A stretch of DNA of 13,298 nt from an uncultured Eubacteriales bacterium (GCA_900554705.1 USIH01000046.1:1-13298); one strand, 5' to 3'. Numbered from the stretch's first letter, positions 1 through 7,634 are shown. Translations and numbers: made by a program. The notes: generated from the sequence alone by a model not told the origin.

Positions 1-150
1 GGGGTCCTGCCCGTCGGCAAATTCGACGATCATCTTCTGGGTCATGAGGTTCACGACCGCCGAGGCGACGCCCTCCGTCTTATTCGCGGCCTGTTCCATT
101 AGATTGGCGCAGTTGGCGCAGTCTACTTCAATATTATACGTCTTTTTCAT
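1..150 (-). CDS. Heavy-metal-associated (HMA) domain protein, N-terminal 50 residues (cut by window edge)
   Basis: The reading frame starts at ATG 150 and runs off the left edge, giving 50 residues that begin MKKTYNIEVDCANCANLMEQ. The CxxC pair (Cys11, Cys14) in an HMA context is the soft-metal binding loop of CopZ/CadA-type domains. Such a domain receives or hands over Cu, Zn or Cd ions at the cytoplasmic face. An AAAGGAG ribosome site lies about 10 bases upstream. The CANCAN form of the loop is common at the start of clostridial Cd/Zn/Co P-type ATPases, and also in stand-alone HMA proteins of about 70 residues. The fragment cannot separate the two, because the ATPase body would lie beyond the edge. 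The divergent ArsR-type regulator and the palindrome between them support metal-inducible expression. The HMA assignment is firm; ATPase identity is inference. Confidence 0.88.
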   Translation of the reverse strand, partial: MKKTYNIEVDCANCANLMEQAANKTEGVASAVVNLMTQKMIVEFADGQDP

Positions 151-185
151 GGAAGAAATTCTCCTTTCGGCCCGCTCGATTTCTC

Positions 186-205
186 GATTAAGCACTTGTT
201 TAATC
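186..205. promoter_or_regulatory. 20-bp palindromic operator, probable ArsR/SmtB-type site
   Basis: The sequence GATTAAGCACTTGTTTAATC is an inverted repeat with 8 of 10 base pairs matching (GATTAA and CA against TG and TTAATC). Size and AT-rich arms fit the operators of ArsR/SmtB/CadC repressors. It contains the -35 hexamer of the rightward promoter and lies just downstream of the predicted start of the leftward transcript, so one bound dimer could block both genes. Binding by the adjacent regulator is inferred from position. Confidence 0.75.
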
Positions 206-224
206 ATTCTGACGGCAGTATAAT
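196..224 (+). promoter_or_regulatory. Sigma-A promoter of the ArsR-AraC regulator
   Basis: TTGTTT at 196-201 and TATAAT at 219-224 are separated by 17 bases. The -35 lies inside the palindrome at 186-205, which predicts autorepression. Its -10 overlaps the -10 of the opposite-strand promoter, so polymerase probably cannot occupy both at once. The expected transcript start is near 231, about 86 bases before the regulator ATG. Confidence 0.7.
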
Positions 225-246
225 ACCGCCATCCGGAGAAAGTCAA
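217..246 (-). promoter_or_regulatory. Sigma-A promoter of the HMA gene
   Basis: Read on the minus strand, TTGACT (246-241) and TATACT (222-217) are separated by 18 bases. The expected start near 210 puts the palindrome at 186-205 just downstream of +1, a classic position for repression of a metal-efflux gene. Confidence 0.68.
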
Positions 247-316
247 TGCCCGGGGCGAACGGACGTCCAAAGAGGCGAAAAGCCTTTCGGTTCGGGCGAA
301 GGAGGATGGGGAAAGC

Positions 317-1021
317 ATGGAGAAAATACAGCTTCCGCACACGCATGGGGCCGAGGCGGTCAGCCCGGCGCTCGTGCAGGCGCTGCTTGGCCGGGTGGAC
401 AATTTTCAGACGCTGGCCGAAACCTTCCGTCAGCTCGGGGACGCCACGCGCCTGCGCATTTTCTGGCTTTTGTGTCATTGCGAGCAGTGCGTTGTGAACA
501 TTGCGGCGATGATGGATATGTCCAGCCCGGCGGTGTCGCATCACCTGCGTGCGCTGCGCGACAGTGGTCTGATCGTCAGCCGCCGCGCGGGCAAGGAGGT
601 CTATTACTGTGCGGCGGAAAACGCGCAGAGCGAGCTGCTGCACAAGATGATCGAGCAGGTCATGCAGATCGCCTGTCCGGAAAAGGTGACCGATCTTCAG
701 GCGTCTCGGGAGGAGATCATCCGCCGCGTCCACGCCTATCTGGTCGAGCATCTTGCGCAGCGCATCACCATCGACGAGCTTGCGCGGATCTTCCTTATGA
801 ACACCACGACGCTCAAGCGTGAATTTAAGCGCGTCTATGGAATGTCCATCGCCGCGCACATGAAGCAGCACCGGATGGAGCAGGCGGCGATCCTGCTCAA
901 GGGCGGGCAGACGGACATCGCGTCGGTCGCGCGCGCGGTTGGCTATGAGAGCCAGAGCCGCTTTACCGCCGCCTTCAAGGAGGCCTACGGCTGTCTCCCG
1001 ACGGAGTTTCGCCAGAAATAA
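317..1021 (+). CDS. ArsR/SmtB metalloregulator fused to a C-terminal AraC-type DNA-binding domain
   Basis: This 234-residue transcription factor has two DNA-binding modules. Residues about 28-120 form an ArsR winged helix with recognition segment SSPAVSHHLRALRDSGL (69-85) and wing RRAGKEVYYC. Residues about 131-234 form an AraC double helix-turn-helix: ITIDELARIF...LKREFKRVYG, then DIASVARAVGYESQSRFTAAFKEAYG. A cysteine cluster CHCEQC (Cys53, Cys55, Cys58) sits just before the recognition helices, near the alpha3 metal site of CadC/ArsR proteins. His109 and Cys120 are further candidate ligands. Family knowledge predicts a repressor that releases DNA on metal binding; the AraC part may alter site choice or add activation. 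ATG 317 was chosen for its AAGGAGG site at 299-305. The gene is divergent from the HMA gene with shared promoters. Domains are confident; the metal is unknown. Confidence 0.9.
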   Translation: MEKIQLPHTHGAEAVSPALVQALLGRVDNFQTLAETFRQLGDATRLRIFWLLCHCEQCVVNIAAMMDMSSPAVSHHLRALRDSGLIVSRRAGKEVYYCAAENAQSELLHKMIEQVMQIACPEKVTDLQASREEIIRRVHAYLVEHLAQRITIDELARIFLMNTTTLKREFKRVYGMSIAAHMKQHRMEQAAILLKGGQTDIASVARAVGYESQSRFTAAFKEAYGCLPTEFRQK

Positions 1022-1063
1022 CAAATCACGGTTGACTTTGCGGTCAACCGTGATTTGTTATTT
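1016..1063. terminator. Bidirectional terminator between convergent genes
   Basis: A perfect 21-bp inverted repeat (1016-1036 with 1043-1063) encloses the 6-base loop TTTGCG. Both ends are AT-rich, so the hairpin gives a U-rich 3' side in either direction. The regulator's TAA (1019-1021) is in the left arm, and the transferase TGA (1046-1044) is in the right arm, so the arms also encode the last residues of both proteins. Confidence 0.9.
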
Positions 1064-1661
1064 CCTCCGTGCGCATCCGCCGCAGCAGCAGCGGCGCGAC
1101 CGGACGCGGCGCGCACACAGCGGTGCAGTGGCTGTCAAACACCGTCACGGCGCCGAAGCAGGCGGTATCGCCATATACGATCGAGCCGCCCTCCAGCAGC
1201 GGCAGCACGGAAAAGCGCGGCAGCGGCACGGAAAGTCCGCAGCCGAGCATCTTAAGCACGCTCTCCTTCAGCGTCCAGAGGAAAAAGAAACGTTCCTCCG
1301 GTCGCTCCCGCAGCCACCGAAGCTCTTCGGGCTGAAAGAGCCGCTCGGACGTGCGCACCCTGCGCGGCTCGATTTTTTCAATATCCGTGCCGATCGGTGT
1401 GTCACCCACTGCCAAGAGCGCATATTCTCCACTGTGGGAAAGACTAAAGTGCCTTCCGGCGATCAGCGGCTTGCCGTGCGCGCCGTAGGTGATCTCTTCC
1501 TCATGCACGCCCAGCACCCCCGCCACGAGCGCCCCTGCGGCAAGGCTGCGCAGCGCGTCATCCTCGCGGGCATAGACGCGCGCCAGACGTTTGGGAAACC
1601 ACGCCCGACAGAACGCGTCCGGCAGGCGGCGCGCCTGCTCGATCGAGAGCGCGTAGAGCAT
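1044..1661 (-). CDS. 4'-phosphopantetheinyl transferase, Sfp/HetI/AcpT-type
   Basis: This cytoplasmic enzyme moves the phosphopantetheine arm of coenzyme A onto a conserved serine of carrier proteins. The 205 residues carry the family signatures in order: a basic GKPLI...RHFSLSHS segment (residues 63-77), the Mg-binding GTDIEKIEP (Asp93, Glu95) and WTLKESVLKMLG (Glu133, with Lys132 and Lys136). The length is slightly below that of Sfp, about 224 residues. ATG 1661 is preceded by a purine-rich GGAAGGAAGGGG stretch as ribosome site, and by a consensus promoter at 1685-1713. No carrier protein, polyketide or peptide synthetase is visible, so the target is unknown; it could be the fatty-acid carrier protein or a pathway elsewhere. 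The final residues are encoded inside the shared terminator hairpin. Confidence 0.92.
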   Translation of the reverse strand: MLYALSIEQARRLPDAFCRAWFPKRLARVYAREDDALRSLAAGALVAGVLGVHEEEITYGAHGKPLIAGRHFSLSHSGEYALLAVGDTPIGTDIEKIEPRRVRTSERLFQPEELRWLRERPEERFFFLWTLKESVLKMLGCGLSVPLPRFSVLPLLEGGSIVYGDTACFGAVTVFDSHCTAVCAPRPVAPLLLRRMRTEEITNHG

Positions 1662-1684
1662 GATCTCACCCCTTCCTTCCTTTT

Positions 1685-1713
1685 ATCATAATGAGCAACG
1701 ACATGCTTGTCAA
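1685..1713 (-). promoter_or_regulatory. Sigma-A promoter of the phosphopantetheinyl transferase
   Basis: On the minus strand, TTGACA (1713-1708) and TATGAT (1690-1685) are separated by 17 bases. The transcript should start near 1678, leaving a short leader with only the ribosome site. No operator is evident, so constitutive expression is likely. Confidence 0.8.
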
Positions 1714-1768
1714 GCCGCATGCGTAAGGCGGCAGACCATAATTTTTTTAAGAAAGACCGTCAAAGCAC

Positions 1769-1797
1769 TTGATTTAATCGGCAAGGCAATGTAGAAT
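1769..1797 (+). promoter_or_regulatory. Sigma-A promoter of the SLH surface protein, with an operator look-alike at the -35
   Basis: TTGATT (1769-1774) and TAGAAT (1792-1797) are separated by 17 bases. The predicted start is near 1804, giving a leader of about 104 bases. The -35 lies within AAGCACTTGATTTAATC (1763-1779), which differs by one inserted A from the right part of the metal-switch operator (190-205). The left half of that palindrome is poorly kept here, so a functional site is uncertain. Confidence 0.6.
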
Positions 1798-1803
1798 TGG
1801 ATT

Positions 1804-1907
1804 GTAACACAAATCATCGTTTGCACCGGTTTTCCCGTCCGCCACATCGCGTCGGGAGAGGGTTCGCCCGCTGCCCGTGCACCGCACCATGAAAAGGAGG
1901 ACACCTG
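1804..1907 (+). other. 5' leader of the SLH protein mRNA with small hairpins, unassigned
   Basis: About 104 bases separate the predicted transcript start from the ATG. Three short hairpins are possible: TCCCG/CGGGA (1833-1837 with 1853-1857), GGG-TTCG-CCC (1860-1869) and GTGC-ACC-GCAC (1877-1887). The last is just upstream of the AAAAGGAGG ribosome site (1892-1900). I do not recognise a known riboswitch or leader peptide; the stems are short and may have no function. Confidence 0.3.
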
Positions 1908-4900
1908 ATGAAAAAACGCATTGTCAGCATCCTGATCGTTCTCTGTCTGCTGCTATCCTGTCTGCCAATGAGCGCCGCAGCAACGGAGGAATACGAGCTG
2001 TACATCAACGATTTCCAGTTCGACAGCGACAATCTCACCTACAACGGAGAGAAGGGCAGCGCGACCTACGACCCCGGCTCCAAAACGCTGACGCTGGATA
2101 ACCTGACCGTCAGCACACACTACGCAAACGGCATTATCTGGAACGGGGGCATTTCCGGCCTGACCATCCGCATCAAGGGGACGGTGACCATCAACCTGCT
2201 GGAAAGCAGCGCTTACGGTGGTACCGACTATGCAGCGGCGATGCCGAATTTTGCCTTCATGCTCCAAGCCGCCACCACGATCACCGGTGCAAGCGGCAAC
2301 AAGGACACCGACAAGATCGTCATCAACTCCACGAGCGTCAACAATAGATATACGGCAGTCAACGGCTTTACCCGCATTGGCATTAACGCCACTGGGGCAT
2401 TGACGCTCCGGAATGTCACGCTCAGCATGACCGACAACTCCGCGAACAATTACGCGGGCTACGCCAGCCTCATCTGTGCAGGCGGGTATACGTTGATCAG
2501 CGGCTGTAAGCTCGACGCGCAGAAATGCTGCCAAGGGCTTTATATGCTGGAAAAGGCTTCTGCAAATATTGAAGGCACCGAGTTTTCCATGAATCTGAGC
2601 AGCTACTCCTTCGGCCTGAACTTTGCTCCCAGTACAACAAGCTATGTGAGCAACTGCTTCGGCACGATCAACGCGTCCTTCCCGCTCTATACCAACGGCA
2701 AGGTCACCGTCAACAACGCAAACGGCGGCAAGCTGACGCTGAACGGCAGCGGCGCTGCGGTATACGCCACGGCTCCCAAAAACTCTACGACCGGCGGTGA
2801 GATCATCTTCCAAGATACCAGCATTGATCTGACCTCACCGGATGACACCGGTATTACGGTCGGTCCGTACAGCTCGGTAGAAATTCAGCGAAGCAAGGTC
2901 AATGTGACCGCACCGAACACCTGCGTATATGTGGACGAAAACGCAAGTCTCTCGCTGACAAGCGGCACGCAGCGGACCTGCGGTCTGTATCTGCACGGCA
3001 CGAACTCCGCTGCGGGCGGCACCATCGGCATTTACACGAAAGGCTCCGTCAGCACCGGCGGCAGCCTCACCGGCAGCGGCGGCCGCATCACGACCGACAA
3101 TCTCTACGTGGCGATCCAGAACGTCGGAACGGGCTATGTCAGCTTCTACGACGGCACGCATACGTTCGACGCAACGGGCAGCGGCTACATTGACGCCGGC
3201 GGCGGTACGCTGCGCGTCCGCGAAAATGCCGACGTTACGATCAGCGCCCCCGTCGGTGTCTATCTCACCCAAGATAAGGGCGGCAAATTCGATATGTCCG
3301 GCGGCACGCTGAACGTCAACAGCTCCGATACCGGCCTGCTGCTGAGCAGCGGCGCGGGCAAGACCACCCTCTCCGGCGGCACACTCAACATCACCGGCAC
3401 GGCGACAACCAGCGAAGGAAAGCCCGTCGGCGTCTCGGCGCGCGGCGAGATCGAATTCGGCGGCGCGACGGTCAATTTCAGAAATTGCAACCGCGACCTG
3501 CTCTCGCTCAATGCGGCAAATAAGCTCACCGGCGGTAAGCTCAGCCTTACCGGTGCCTCCATGGGCGCGCAGCTCTCCGGCGGCTTCGAGATGACCGGCG
3601 GCGAGATCGTTTCCGACTGCGCCACGATCGGCATTGCCGTTACCGAGGGCACGGCCACGCTCAAGGGCGGCAAGCTCGACCTGAAGGGCAGCGGTTATCC
3701 CTTCTACCTGTCCGGCGGCGGCGTTCTCGACTTTGCGGGCGCGACGGTCAACGCCGTCACGAGCCAGAACTGCGCACTCTTTGTCAACTATGAAAAGGAC
3801 GCCTCCGGCAATCCGAGCTTTGACGGTGCTTATAAAGTCACCGGCGGCACGGTCACGCTGCAATCCGCGCAGGCGGCAGCCAACGCGCTCTATGCCTCCA
3901 TTTCTGACACCTACGGCGTCTGGGTCGGCGCGGACGAAGCCAGCGCCGCCTTCACCGCAAACGTCACGCAGGCAATTCTGGCGACAAACAAATATGCCCG
4001 CTTCGCGGAGAAGGCCAGCCACACGCTGACCCTCGTTAATGTCAAGGAAGGCTCCACGGCCACGCATCCCGCCGGTGCTGCCCTCTCCTACACGGCAAAC
4101 GACGCGCCCGCCGGTCAGCACTTCTCCCACTGGGAGCTGACCATCGGCAACGACACAACGAATGTCGGCACCGACCCGACCTACACCGGCACGATGCCGG
4201 ACAGCGACGCCACCCTGACGGCGGTCTATGAAGCCTGCTCCGGCGGCAAGGCGACCTGCGTCGAGCCTGCCAAGTGCGACATCTGCGGCAAGCCCTACGG
4301 CGACCTCGGCGACCACGACTTCACCGCCGAGACGGTCAGCGACGCATACTTAAAATCCAAAGCCACTTGCGAAAGCAGCGCGGTCTATTATAAGTCCTGC
4401 GCCGTCTGCGGCGAAAGCTCCAAGGGCACGGAACACGAAGCGACCTTCACCTACGGCGACCTCGGCGACCACGATTGGAACGCGTGGGTCTCCAACGGCG
4501 ACGACACACACACCCGTACCTGTAAGATCAACGCTGCCCACACCGAGACCGAAAACTGCCACGGCGGCACGGCGGACTGCTCGCACAAGGCCCTCTGCGA
4601 CGACTGCCACGGCGAATACGGCGACTTCGGTGAACATAGCTACACCGCCGAAACCGTGGACGAAATGTACCTGAAGACCGAAGCCGACTGCGACAACGCA
4701 GCGGTCTACTACAAGTCCTGCTCCGGCTGCGGCGCATCCTCCAAGGGCACGGAATACGAGGCGACCTTCACCTCCGGCGACCCCCTCGGCCACGACTGGG
4801 GCGCATGGGTCTCCAACGGCGACGGTACCCACACCCGCGCCTGCAAGCACAACGCCGCCCACACCGAGACGCAGAACTGCCACGGCGGAAGTGCGACCTG

Positions 4901-7634
4901 CCAGAAGAAGGCTGTCTGCGACGACTGCCACGCCGAATACGGCGACTTTGGCGCTCACGACTACAGCGCCAGAGTCGAGGATCGGAAATATTTGAAGGCC
5001 GAAGCCAACTGTGCCCACGGCTCGATCTATTATTACTCCTGCTCCGTCTGCGGCGCGTCCTGCAAGGGCGAGGAATACGATCCCACCTTTGAAGTCGACG
5101 ACAAGGTCGGACATGAGATCCTCTTCATCCTCGAAACCGAACTGTTTACGGAAGGCACGCGCTGTGGGCGGTGCGGCGAAATTTTCGACGCCCCGCAGCC
5201 GAAGATCAAGTCCTTCTGGACGGACGACGGAAACTACGACGCCGCGCTCTACGCCTCCGCGCCCGGCAACTGGGTCATCTCCGATGCTGCCGACCTCGCG
5301 GCTCTTGCAAAGAAGGTGGGCGAAGGCTTCACCTTTGAGGGCCGCACCGTCACCCTCGCGGCGGACATCGACCTGAGCGGTCACCGCTGGATCCCGATCG
5401 GCTACCACTCCTCCGGCAATACCGGCGGCACCTTCAAAGGCGCCTTTGAAGGCGGGGGACATCACATCACCGGTATGCTTGCCTGCCCGCAGGACTACAG
5501 CCATACAGTCTACGAAGCGGGCCTGTTCGGCCGTGCCGAAAACGCCACGATCTGTGACCTACAGGTATCCGGCACCGTTTTCTACAACGCTGTGGGGCGC
5601 GGCTCCTCGCGTGTCGGAGGGCTGATCGCATGGCTGCGTGGCGGAACGGTCCGAAATTGCTCCTTTGTCGGCAGCGTCTGCCTGATTTCCGATGAAACGA
5701 CTGCGCAGATGACCGGTGGTTTGATCGGTTATGCCGACTACGGCTTCACTGTGGAGAACTGCTATGTCATTGCGGATGTCACCACGAGCGCACCGAACAC
5801 CGCCGCTTGGACGGGCGGCCTGCTCGCTTCAGCGTACAGCTACTCCGAAGCCGCCGTGATTTCCAACTGCTACGCCGCCTGCCGGCTGAGCACCAGAGCA
5901 AGCGGCACCAGCAACTACATCGGCGCGATTGGCGCCGAAGTATCCGGTGTGACCGTTTCCGGCTGCTATGCGCAGTCTGACTATACCGTCATCGGGAGCG
6001 AGCACCGGCGCGTTGCCAACGGCACGCTCCTGCCCAAGGCCGACCTGCAAAGCGCGGACGGCGTCGTTGCCGCTCTGAATGAAGTGGTCAAGAAGGATGC
6101 GAGCCGCACGCTCAACGGTTGGGTGCTCGACCCGATGCAGAACGGCGGCTACCCCGACTTCGGCGCGGCAGTCTGGTTTGAAAACAGCGCGAAGGATGAA
6201 CTGCTCGACTGCCGGATCGTCCCCTTCGGCGGCACGGTAACGGCACCGACGACCCTGCCGCAGGACGATACCTACGAGATCACCGGCTGGTGCACCGACG
6301 CGGCGGGCAAGAACGACTTCGACCTGACCCAGCCCATCACCGGCAACCTCACGCTCTACGCCAAGTGGACGCTGCGCCCCGACCACAAGCACATCCCCGG
6401 CGTCTGCAAGATCGGCGCAGACGGCCTGCACGACTACGTCTGCGCCCTCTGCGGCAACGCCTTTGACTGCGAGTACACGACGCAGGTCATCCCCGCCACC
6501 TGCACAAGCGTGGGCTACACCGTCCACACCTGCGCAAACTGCGGCAACAGCTACATCGACAGCCTTGTCGTGGGCGGGCACAAGTGGGTCACGACCGTCA
6601 CCCCGCCGACCCATACCGAAATGGGCTACACCTATTACGAATGCTCGGTCTGCAAAGAGAACTACAAGACCGACTACACCGCTCCCGTCGGCCACACCTT
6701 CGATGAAGGCACGGTCACGAAAGAAGCCACCTGCACCGAAGAGGGCGAGATGACCTACGCCTGCTCCTGCGGCGCGACCCACACCGCGCCCATCGCCAAG
6801 ACCGGCCACGAGCTGGCGGCCACCGTCACCGCTCCCACCTGCACGGAGCTGGGCTTCACCACCCACGCCTGCAAGCACTGTGACTATACTTACACCGACA
6901 CCCCCGTCGCCGCCCTCGGCCACAAGTGGGACACCGGCAGAGTCGCCGCGGCTCCCACCCTCACCGAGACCGGCAAGCTCATCCAGACCTGCACCGTCTG
7001 CGGCGCGACGAAGGAAAGCGTCATCCCGATGCTCTCCGAGTGCGACGGCGGCGAGGGCTGCCCGAGCAGCGCCTATAAGGACGTCCCCGACGTCAATAAC
7101 TGGGCGCACGTCGGCATTGACTTCGTGCTCAAGTCCGGCCTGTTCTACGGCACGTCCGACACCACCTTCTCCCCCGACGGCGAGATGACCCGCGCGATGC
7201 TCGTCACGGTGCTCTACCGTCTCGAGGGTCAGCCGAAGATCACCGGCTCCAGCCCGTTTGCCGACGTTGCCTCCGGCACATGGTATACAAGCGCCGTCCT
7301 CTGGGCAGCGGAAAACAAGATCGTCAACGGCATCGGTGACGGCAAGTTTGACCCCGACGGCAAGATCACCCGCGAGCAGATGGCGGCCATTCTCTACCGC
7401 TACTCCGGCTTTAAGGGTCTGACCCTGACCGAGGGCAAATTCGCGGAGACCTACCCCGACGAGGGCAAGGTCAGCGCCTACGCGCTCGAGGCCATGCGCT
7501 GGGCGAACGCCGAAGCCCTCATCAACGGCACCGACATCGGCGGCAAGACCTACCTCGACCCGCAGGGCAACGCCACCCGCGCCCAAGTCGCCGCTATCCT
7601 CATGCGCTATGTGCAGAATGTCCTGAGGAAGTGA
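1908..7634 (+). CDS. Large secreted surface protein: beta-helix repeats, cysteine-rich repeats, GLUG-like region and three C-terminal SLH domains
   Basis: A 1908-residue exported protein held on the cell wall by S-layer-homology domains. Order by residue: signal peptide 1-25 (MKKR, hydrophobic core, SAAA); glycine/serine-rich repeats of the form GGTLNV...SGG, about 30-700, probably a right-handed beta-helix; InlB/Flg_new-like unit 705-775 ending TLTAVYEA; three 107-residue cysteine repeats 777-1097; GLUG-like region about 1104-1400 with GGLIAWLRGGTVRNCSF and GGLIGYADYGFTVENCY; a second InlB-like unit 1423-1487 ending LTLYAKWT; shorter cysteine repeats 1525-1712; SLH domains at about 1723-1765, 1784-1828 and 1846-1905. 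ATG 1908 has AAAAGGAGG seven bases upstream. SLH domains typically bind pyruvylated secondary wall polymers. No enzymatic residues were recognised. A role in adhesion or carbohydrate binding is inferred, and the cysteine repeats might bind metal. Confidence 0.92.
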   Translation: MKKRIVSILIVLCLLLSCLPMSAAATEEYELYINDFQFDSDNLTYNGEKGSATYDPGSKTLTLDNLTVSTHYANGIIWNGGISGLTIRIKGTVTINLLESSAYGGTDYAAAMPNFAFMLQAATTITGASGNKDTDKIVINSTSVNNRYTAVNGFTRIGINATGALTLRNVTLSMTDNSANNYAGYASLICAGGYTLISGCKLDAQKCCQGLYMLEKASANIEGTEFSMNLSSYSFGLNFAPSTTSYVSNCFGTINASFPLYTNGKVTVNNANGGKLTLNGSGAAVYATAPKNSTTGGEIIFQDTSIDLTSPDDTGITVGPYSSVEIQRSKVNVTAPNTCVYVDENASLSLTSGTQRTCGLYLHGTNSAAGGTIGIYTKGSVSTGGSLTGSGGRITTDNLYVAIQNVGTGYVSFYDGTHTFDATGSGYIDAGGGTLRVRENADVTISAPVGVYLTQDKGGKFDMSGGTLNVNSSDTGLLLSSGAGKTTLSGGTLNITGTATTSEGKPVGVSARGEIEFGGATVNFRNCNRDLLSLNAANKLTGGKLSLTGASMGAQLSGGFEMTGGEIVSDCATIGIAVTEGTATLKGGKLDLKGSGYPFYLSGGGVLDFAGATVNAVTSQNCALFVNYEKDASGNPSFDGAYKVTGGTVTLQSAQAAANALYASISDTYGVWVGADEASAAFTANVTQAILATNKYARFAEKASHTLTLVNVKEGSTATHPAGAALSYTANDAPAGQHFSHWELTIGNDTTNVGTDPTYTGTMPDSDATLTAVYEACSGGKATCVEPAKCDICGKPYGDLGDHDFTAETVSDAYLKSKATCESSAVYYKSCAVCGESSKGTEHEATFTYGDLGDHDWNAWVSNGDDTHTRTCKINAAHTETENCHGGTADCSHKALCDDCHGEYGDFGEHSYTAETVDEMYLKTEADCDNAAVYYKSCSGCGASSKGTEYEATFTSGDPLGHDWGAWVSNGDGTHTRACKHNAAHTETQNCHGGSATCQKKAVCDDCHAEYGDFGAHDYSARVEDRKYLKAEANCAHGSIYYYSCSVCGASCKGEEYDPTFEVDDKVGHEILFILETELFTEGTRCGRCGEIFDAPQPKIKSFWTDDGNYDAALYASAPGNWVISDAADLAALAKKVGEGFTFEGRTVTLAADIDLSGHRWIPIGYHSSGNTGGTFKGAFEGGGHHITGMLACPQDYSHTVYEAGLFGRAENATICDLQVSGTVFYNAVGRGSSRVGGLIAWLRGGTVRNCSFVGSVCLISDETTAQMTGGLIGYADYGFTVENCYVIADVTTSAPNTAAWTGGLLASAYSYSEAAVISNCYAACRLSTRASGTSNYIGAIGAEVSGVTVSGCYAQSDYTVIGSEHRRVANGTLLPKADLQSADGVVAALNEVVKKDASRTLNGWVLDPMQNGGYPDFGAAVWFENSAKDELLDCRIVPFGGTVTAPTTLPQDDTYEITGWCTDAAGKNDFDLTQPITGNLTLYAKWTLRPDHKHIPGVCKIGADGLHDYVCALCGNAFDCEYTTQVIPATCTSVGYTVHTCANCGNSYIDSLVVGGHKWVTTVTPPTHTEMGYTYYECSVCKENYKTDYTAPVGHTFDEGTVTKEATCTEEGEMTYACSCGATHTAPIAKTGHELAATVTAPTCTELGFTTHACKHCDYTYTDTPVAALGHKWDTGRVAAAPTLTETGKLIQTCTVCGATKESVIPMLSECDGGEGCPSSAYKDVPDVNNWAHVGIDFVLKSGLFYGTSDTTFSPDGEMTRAMLVTVLYRLEGQPKITGSSPFADVASGTWYTSAVLWAAENKIVNGIGDGKFDPDGKITREQMAAILYRYSGFKGLTLTEGKFAETYPDEGKVSAYALEAMRWANAEALINGTDIGGKTYLDPQGNATRAQVAAILMRYVQNVLRK
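4236..5198 (+). repeat. Three tandem 321-bp (107-residue) cysteine-rich coding repeats
   Basis: Units start at 4236, 4557 and 4878, each with the same phase and length. Each opens with C-x6-C-x5-C-x2-C (for example CHGGTADC...CDDC), then YGDfG.H, YLK.eA.C, VYYKSC..CGaS.KG.EyeatF, GHDW.AWVSNGD.THTR.C and AAHTET.NC. The third unit loses the THTR/AAHTE tail and ends with RCGRCGEIF. Paired CxxC plus conserved histidines suggest zinc-type folding or disulfides. I cannot name the domain. Confidence 0.88.
6480..7043 (+). repeat. About five degenerate 37-38-residue cysteine repeats before the SLH domains
   Basis: The units follow the pattern VTxPTCTExGYTxxxCxxCGxxYxDxxVxxxGHxW. Cores include CTSVGYTVHTCANC, HTEMGYTYYECSVC, CTEEGEMTYACSC, CTELGFTTHACKHC and LTETGKLIQTCTVC. 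The leading cysteine is replaced by His in unit 2 and by Leu in unit 5. This repeat type is frequent in clostridial surface proteins as a stalk next to SLH or cell-wall anchors; that is recalled knowledge. Confidence 0.8.

Noticed and set aside
200..1024. 274-codon minus-strand frame opposite the ArsR-AraC gene
   Set aside because: The plus strand carries two clear helix-turn-helix domains with a ribosome site; the minus frame is compositional shadow.
1908..1985. LLSC in the signal peptide as a lipobox
   Set aside because: The -2 residue is atypical, and an SAAA signal peptidase I site lies seven residues later, fitting an SLH-anchored protein better than a lipoprotein.
2835..5504. Two further long minus-strand frames (2835-4316 and 4350-5504) opposite the SLH gene
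   Set aside because: They mirror the plus-strand repeats, have no plausible protein features, and the plus strand has signal peptide, promoter, ribosome site and SLH domains.
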